Below are positions 61,472-64,000 of a stretch of 64,000 nucleotides of DNA, one piece after another (the first letter of the stretch is position 1; each line of letters opens with the position of its first letter). The notes under the pieces were generated by a model. That model was not told the origin of the DNA. It made no database searches and worked only from the letters and a program-made list of their open reading frames with translations. The position numbers and the translations under genes are program-made. Origin of the DNA: an uncultured Ruminococcus sp. (lineage in GTDB: Bacteria; Bacillota; Clostridia; Lachnospirales; Lachnospiraceae); the NCBI GenBank assembly GCA_900553885.1, contig USFD01000003.1, forward strand, positions 1 through 64,000, read 5' to 3'.

Positions 61472-61523
61472 TATTCCATTTGCCCCGAAGCGCTGTTCTT
61501 CCCGGGAATCCGGCCTTCCCCGG

Positions 61524-62870
61524 TCACTGCCCGGTCCGGCGGGACGGCAGAGAGCTGCGTATCCTCCGCCACAGAAAAATCGAGAGCACAACCGCGATAT
61601 AATCCGTCACTGACTGTCCCAGAATCACTCCGTTCAGTCCAAACAGAGCACGCAGAAGATACAGAAGGGGGATCAGAAGGATTCCCTGCCGCAGTACAGA
61701 TAAAACAGTTGCCGGGAACGCATGTCCCACGGACTGCATACAGTTCATATTCACGAACAGAATGCCGATTACCGGGCCGGACAGCATATAGGCCACAAGC
61801 ATTTCCACACCGTAGGAAACTACGCCTTCATCACTGATAAAGAGCCGGATAATCGGTTCCCGGAGAACAAAATACAGAACCGTCGCTATGACTCCCGCTA
61901 CAATGCAGCACTTTTTCGTATACCGTTCCACACCCTGAAACCGTTCCATATCCCCGGAACCGTAGTTATATCCCAGAAGGGGCTGAACCCCGTTTGCCAG
62001 TCCCATCTGCAGAAAGGTAATAAACATATTTGCCTTAAATACAATACCGATGGCAGCAACCGGATCATTTCCATATACAACCAGAAGCTGGTTGAGTACA
62101 ATCGTGGACACGCTCATAAGCGCGGAAAAGATCGCCGTGGGCAGTCCGGAAGAACAGGTCCGTTTCAGAATTCCTTCCCCTACTGTAAAGTGTTTCCAGT
62201 TTATAGAGAGCACCCTGCTCTTTTTCAGGAAATGCCACAGATAATATGCACTTGCCAGAACATTTCCGATGGTCGTCGCAATGGCAGCGCCCGCTGTTCC
62301 CTGATCCAGCACGGAAATAAAGATCGGATCCAGCACAATATTTGCAATGGTTCCAATCATACTTCCGATCATTGCTTCCCTGCTGGCACCTTCTGCCCGG
62401 ACAATAAAACTTGCGGCAGCGGACCAGATAATAAAGGGCGCGCCGTAGGAAATATGGAACGTATATCCCCTGGCAAATTCATAGGTCTGTTCGTTCGCCC
62501 CGAATAATGTCAGTATAGGGTTCATAAAAATAATCAGAACCGCTGCAAAAATAATTCCGATAATCAGAGACGCATACGTTACAAAAGAAGAAGTTTTCTT
62601 TGCCCGCAGATCATTCTTTTCTCCCAGCGCCACGGACAGCACTGCGTTGCCTCCCATGCCAAGCATATTGGCAAATGCCATCATCAGTATGAAAATCGGA
62701 TTGGTCAGACTGACCGCCGCCACCTGCAGGGAATCGCCGGTCTGTCCTACGAAAAATGTATCCGCCATATTGTAGACGACTGTAACAAGGCTGCTGATTA
62801 CGCTGGGGACAGCCATTTTTGCCACAGCCTTTGATATTTTCATTTTCCCCATCAGTTCATGTTCATCCAT
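61524..62870 (-). CDS. MATE-family efflux transporter
   Basis: A 448-residue, 12-helix exporter. VVYNMADTFFVGQTGDSLQV and LANGVQPLLGYNYGSGDMER are the two half signatures. It starts 2 bases after the MarR gene ends, with AGGAGG upstream, and is therefore in the same operon. With the other MATE genes at 42675 and 49956 it makes three in this window. Confidence 0.92.
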   Translation of the reverse strand: MDEHELMGKMKISKAVAKMAVPSVISSLVTVVYNMADTFFVGQTGDSLQVAAVSLTNPIFILMMAFANMLGMGGNAVLSVALGEKNDLRAKKTSSFVTYASLIIGIIFAAVLIIFMNPILTLFGANEQTYEFARGYTFHISYGAPFIIWSAAASFIVRAEGASREAMIGSMIGTIANIVLDPIFISVLDQGTAGAAIATTIGNVLASAYYLWHFLKKSRVLSINWKHFTVGEGILKRTCSSGLPTAIFSALMSVSTIVLNQLLVVYGNDPVAAIGIVFKANMFITFLQMGLANGVQPLLGYNYGSGDMERFQGVERYTKKCCIVAGVIATVLYFVLREPIIRLFISDEGVVSYGVEMLVAYMLSGPVIGILFVNMNCMQSVGHAFPATVLSVLRQGILLIPLLYLLRALFGLNGVILGQSVTDYIAVVLSIFLWRRIRSSLPSRRTGQ

Positions 62871-62872
62871 TT

Positions 62873-63298
62873 TTATTCCTCCTGTTGTAAATTTTCAAGC
62901 ATCTTTGCCGTAATTTTCATGAAGATCTTCTGTTCCTCCGGGGTAATCCCCTTAAGCAGCAGCTCTTCTGTCTGTTCGATTTCACCGCGCAGAACGCTGC
63001 GGATCTTCTCTGCCTTATCAGTAAATACAATCTTTTTATATCTGCCGTCCTCTTCGTCCTGAATCCTTACAATCAGTTTTTCCTCCTCCAGATTTTTCAG
63101 CACCTCTGTTGCTGTGGAGGGCCGCAGTCCGAACTCCTTCTCTATATCCTTCTGGTACACATTGTGTTTCTCACTTTCAAGAAGAATATAATTCAATATG
63201 TTTCCTTTGGAGCCGGTAATCCCGATGGTCTCCTGAGCCTTTCTGGATCTCCTCCGCAGACGATTGGATATCCGGTTGATCATTTTTCCCGCTTCCAT
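62873..63298 (-). CDS. MarR-family regulator of the MATE gene
   Basis: A 141-residue winged-helix regulator: VYQKDIEKEFGLRPSTATEV is the helix-turn-helix, VRIQDEEDGRYKKIVFTDKA the wing. The start at 63298 has AAAGGAG 5 bases upstream; the longer frame to 63319 does not. It is first in a two-gene efflux operon with a near-consensus promoter. Confidence 0.9.
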   Translation of the reverse strand: MEAGKMINRISNRLRRRSRKAQETIGITGSKGNILNYILLESEKHNVYQKDIEKEFGLRPSTATEVLKNLEEEKLIVRIQDEEDGRYKKIVFTDKAEKIRSVLRGEIEQTEELLLKGITPEEQKIFMKITAKMLENLQQEE

Positions 63299-63406
63299 TC
63301 TGACTCCTTTCCGCAGCAAGCATATAAGATGATTCTTTTATACAGATGGTATTTCTTCCCCCGTCCGTCAGAGGGAAACACCCGCTATATATTTCGGTTC
63401 CTAAGT

Positions 63407-63435
63407 ATATTAGTGCAGTTTCCGGCATTTGTCAA
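63407..63435 (-). promoter_or_regulatory. MarR-MATE promoter
   Basis: Minus strand TTGACA (63430-63435), 17 bases, TAATAT (63407-63412). Confidence 0.78.
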
Positions 63436-63516
63436 GACTGATTTCCGCATGCCGGGCTGCCAGTATCTTTCTTCCTGTTTTCCTTCCGACTCGAGGGAAT
63501 CAGACATACCCCCACA

Positions 63517-63540
63517 CAAAAAGCTCCGGACCCGGAGAGG
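63517..63540 (-). terminator. terminator after the cyclopropane synthase gene
   Basis: Minus strand CTCCGGGTCCGGAG followed by CTTTTTG; stem of 5-6 bp. Confidence 0.6.
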
Positions 63541-63574
63541 TATCTCTTCCGAATCCGAAGCTTCCTTTCATCTC

Positions 63575-64000
63575 TTAATACCACCTTGTCATTGGCAGAT
63601 CATTATTTACATCATTGGTAAACAGAATCTGATGCAGATCAATAATTCCGTTCATAAATGTAGCCGCGCAGGCGCACAGATACAGTTCCCACATTCTGGC
63701 AAATCTCTCATCGAACATCTTTACTACTTCATCCCGGTGTTTCTGGAAATTCTCATTCCAGCAGAGCAGCGTCCGGTTATAGTGACGGCGCCAGCTCTCC
63801 ACATCCAGAGTATAGAATCTCTGGTCTCCGGCAATATGAATCATTTCTCTCATGCTGGGGATCACACCGCCCGGGAAAATATATTTCTTGATCCATGCGT
63901 CTCCCGGGTTCTCTTTCAGCGCGCTGATGTAGTGCAGAAGGAAGAGTCCGCCCGGTTTCATAATCTCTTTCACACATTTCATAAATGTCTCATAATTATC
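63575..64000 (-). CDS. cfa: cyclopropane-fatty-acyl-phospholipid synthase, C-terminal part
   Basis: The enzyme adds a methylene group from SAM to unsaturated lipid chains in the membrane. Only the last 141 residues are visible; the gene continues beyond base 64000. The visible part has HYISALKENPGDAWIKKYIF and GGVIPSMREM, then WRRHYNRTLLCW and MWELYLCACAATF, the usual CFA synthase C-terminus. The bicarbonate-site residues fit this region but cannot be fully checked. It ends LPMTRWY. Confidence 0.9.
   Translation of the reverse strand, partial: DNYETFMKCVKEIMKPGGLFLLHYISALKENPGDAWIKKYIFPGGVIPSMREMIHIAGDQRFYTLDVESWRRHYNRTLLCWNENFQKHRDEVVKMFDERFARMWELYLCACAATFMNGIIDLHQILFTNDVNNDLPMTRWY

Overview
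The window reads as a chromosomal segment of a strictly anaerobic, low-to-mid GC Gram-positive bacterium, most likely Clostridia of the Lachnospiraceae type. Supporting this are a T-box leader on leuS, a class III (anaerobic) ribonucleotide reductase, a sensory [FeFe]-hydrogenase-like protein with a SpoIIE phosphatase, hybrid-cluster protein, DUF3793 with a flavodoxin, strong AGGAGG ribosome binding sites and sigma-A type promoters. I cannot name a species. No tRNA, rRNA, CRISPR array, prophage or complete insertion sequence was seen.

Layout. 1-17,100 is mostly minus-strand housekeeping: the 5' part of leuS with its T-box; nrdD-nrdG plus a coupled ABC exporter under tandem NrdR boxes; a glycine-riboswitch-controlled AGCS symporter; a ZIP metal transporter; a Fur-boxed DUF3793-flavodoxin pair; a small P-loop protein; trkA-trkH with an uncharacterised membrane protein; and an EF-G paralogue. 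17,100-24,500 holds tyrA-aroA, the hydrogenase-like sensor (apparently frameshifted) with its phosphatase, and two FMN oxidoreductases divergent from an HxlR regulator. 24,500-27,700 is a copper operon, csoR-copA, in which CopZ is fused in frame to CopA but keeps its own ribosome binding site. 27,700-34,200 is mosaic: a zinc-ribbon protein, GNAT, a CGGC-domain remnant, an AT-rich MarR-MFS cassette with a tiny leader ORF, a patatin, and Rrf2-pepT behind a 156-bp structured repeat element. 34,200-42,600 has crp/hcp, an esterase and sugar acetyltransferase opposite a coupled AraC-MerR pair, a split chromate transporter behind a 19-bp-spacer MerR-type promoter, and a truncated aldo/keto reductase. 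42,600-51,400 is an efflux block (MarR-MATE, MarR-ABC-ABC, LysR/MATE). 51,400-61,500 is an Fe-S aldo/keto reductase followed by a long minus-strand operon DUF3842-larE-larB-larC-nickel/peptide ABC importer, which couples nickel import to nickel-pincer cofactor synthesis. The end holds another MarR-MATE pair and the 3' part of a cyclopropane fatty acid synthase gene.

Most operons carry a readable control element: T-box, riboswitch, NrdR, Fur, CsoR, MarR/HxlR/MerR dyads. The least ordinary signals are the CopA-CopZ overlap with internal initiation, the terminal-inverted-repeat RNA-like element at 32,352-32,507 with a second partial copy at 28,268-28,295, the hydrogenase-sensor frameshift, the lar-nik operon with its leader hairpins and no larA in view, and the leader ORF in front of the MFS gene. 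Functional calls rest on recognised motifs and family knowledge; no database search was possible.
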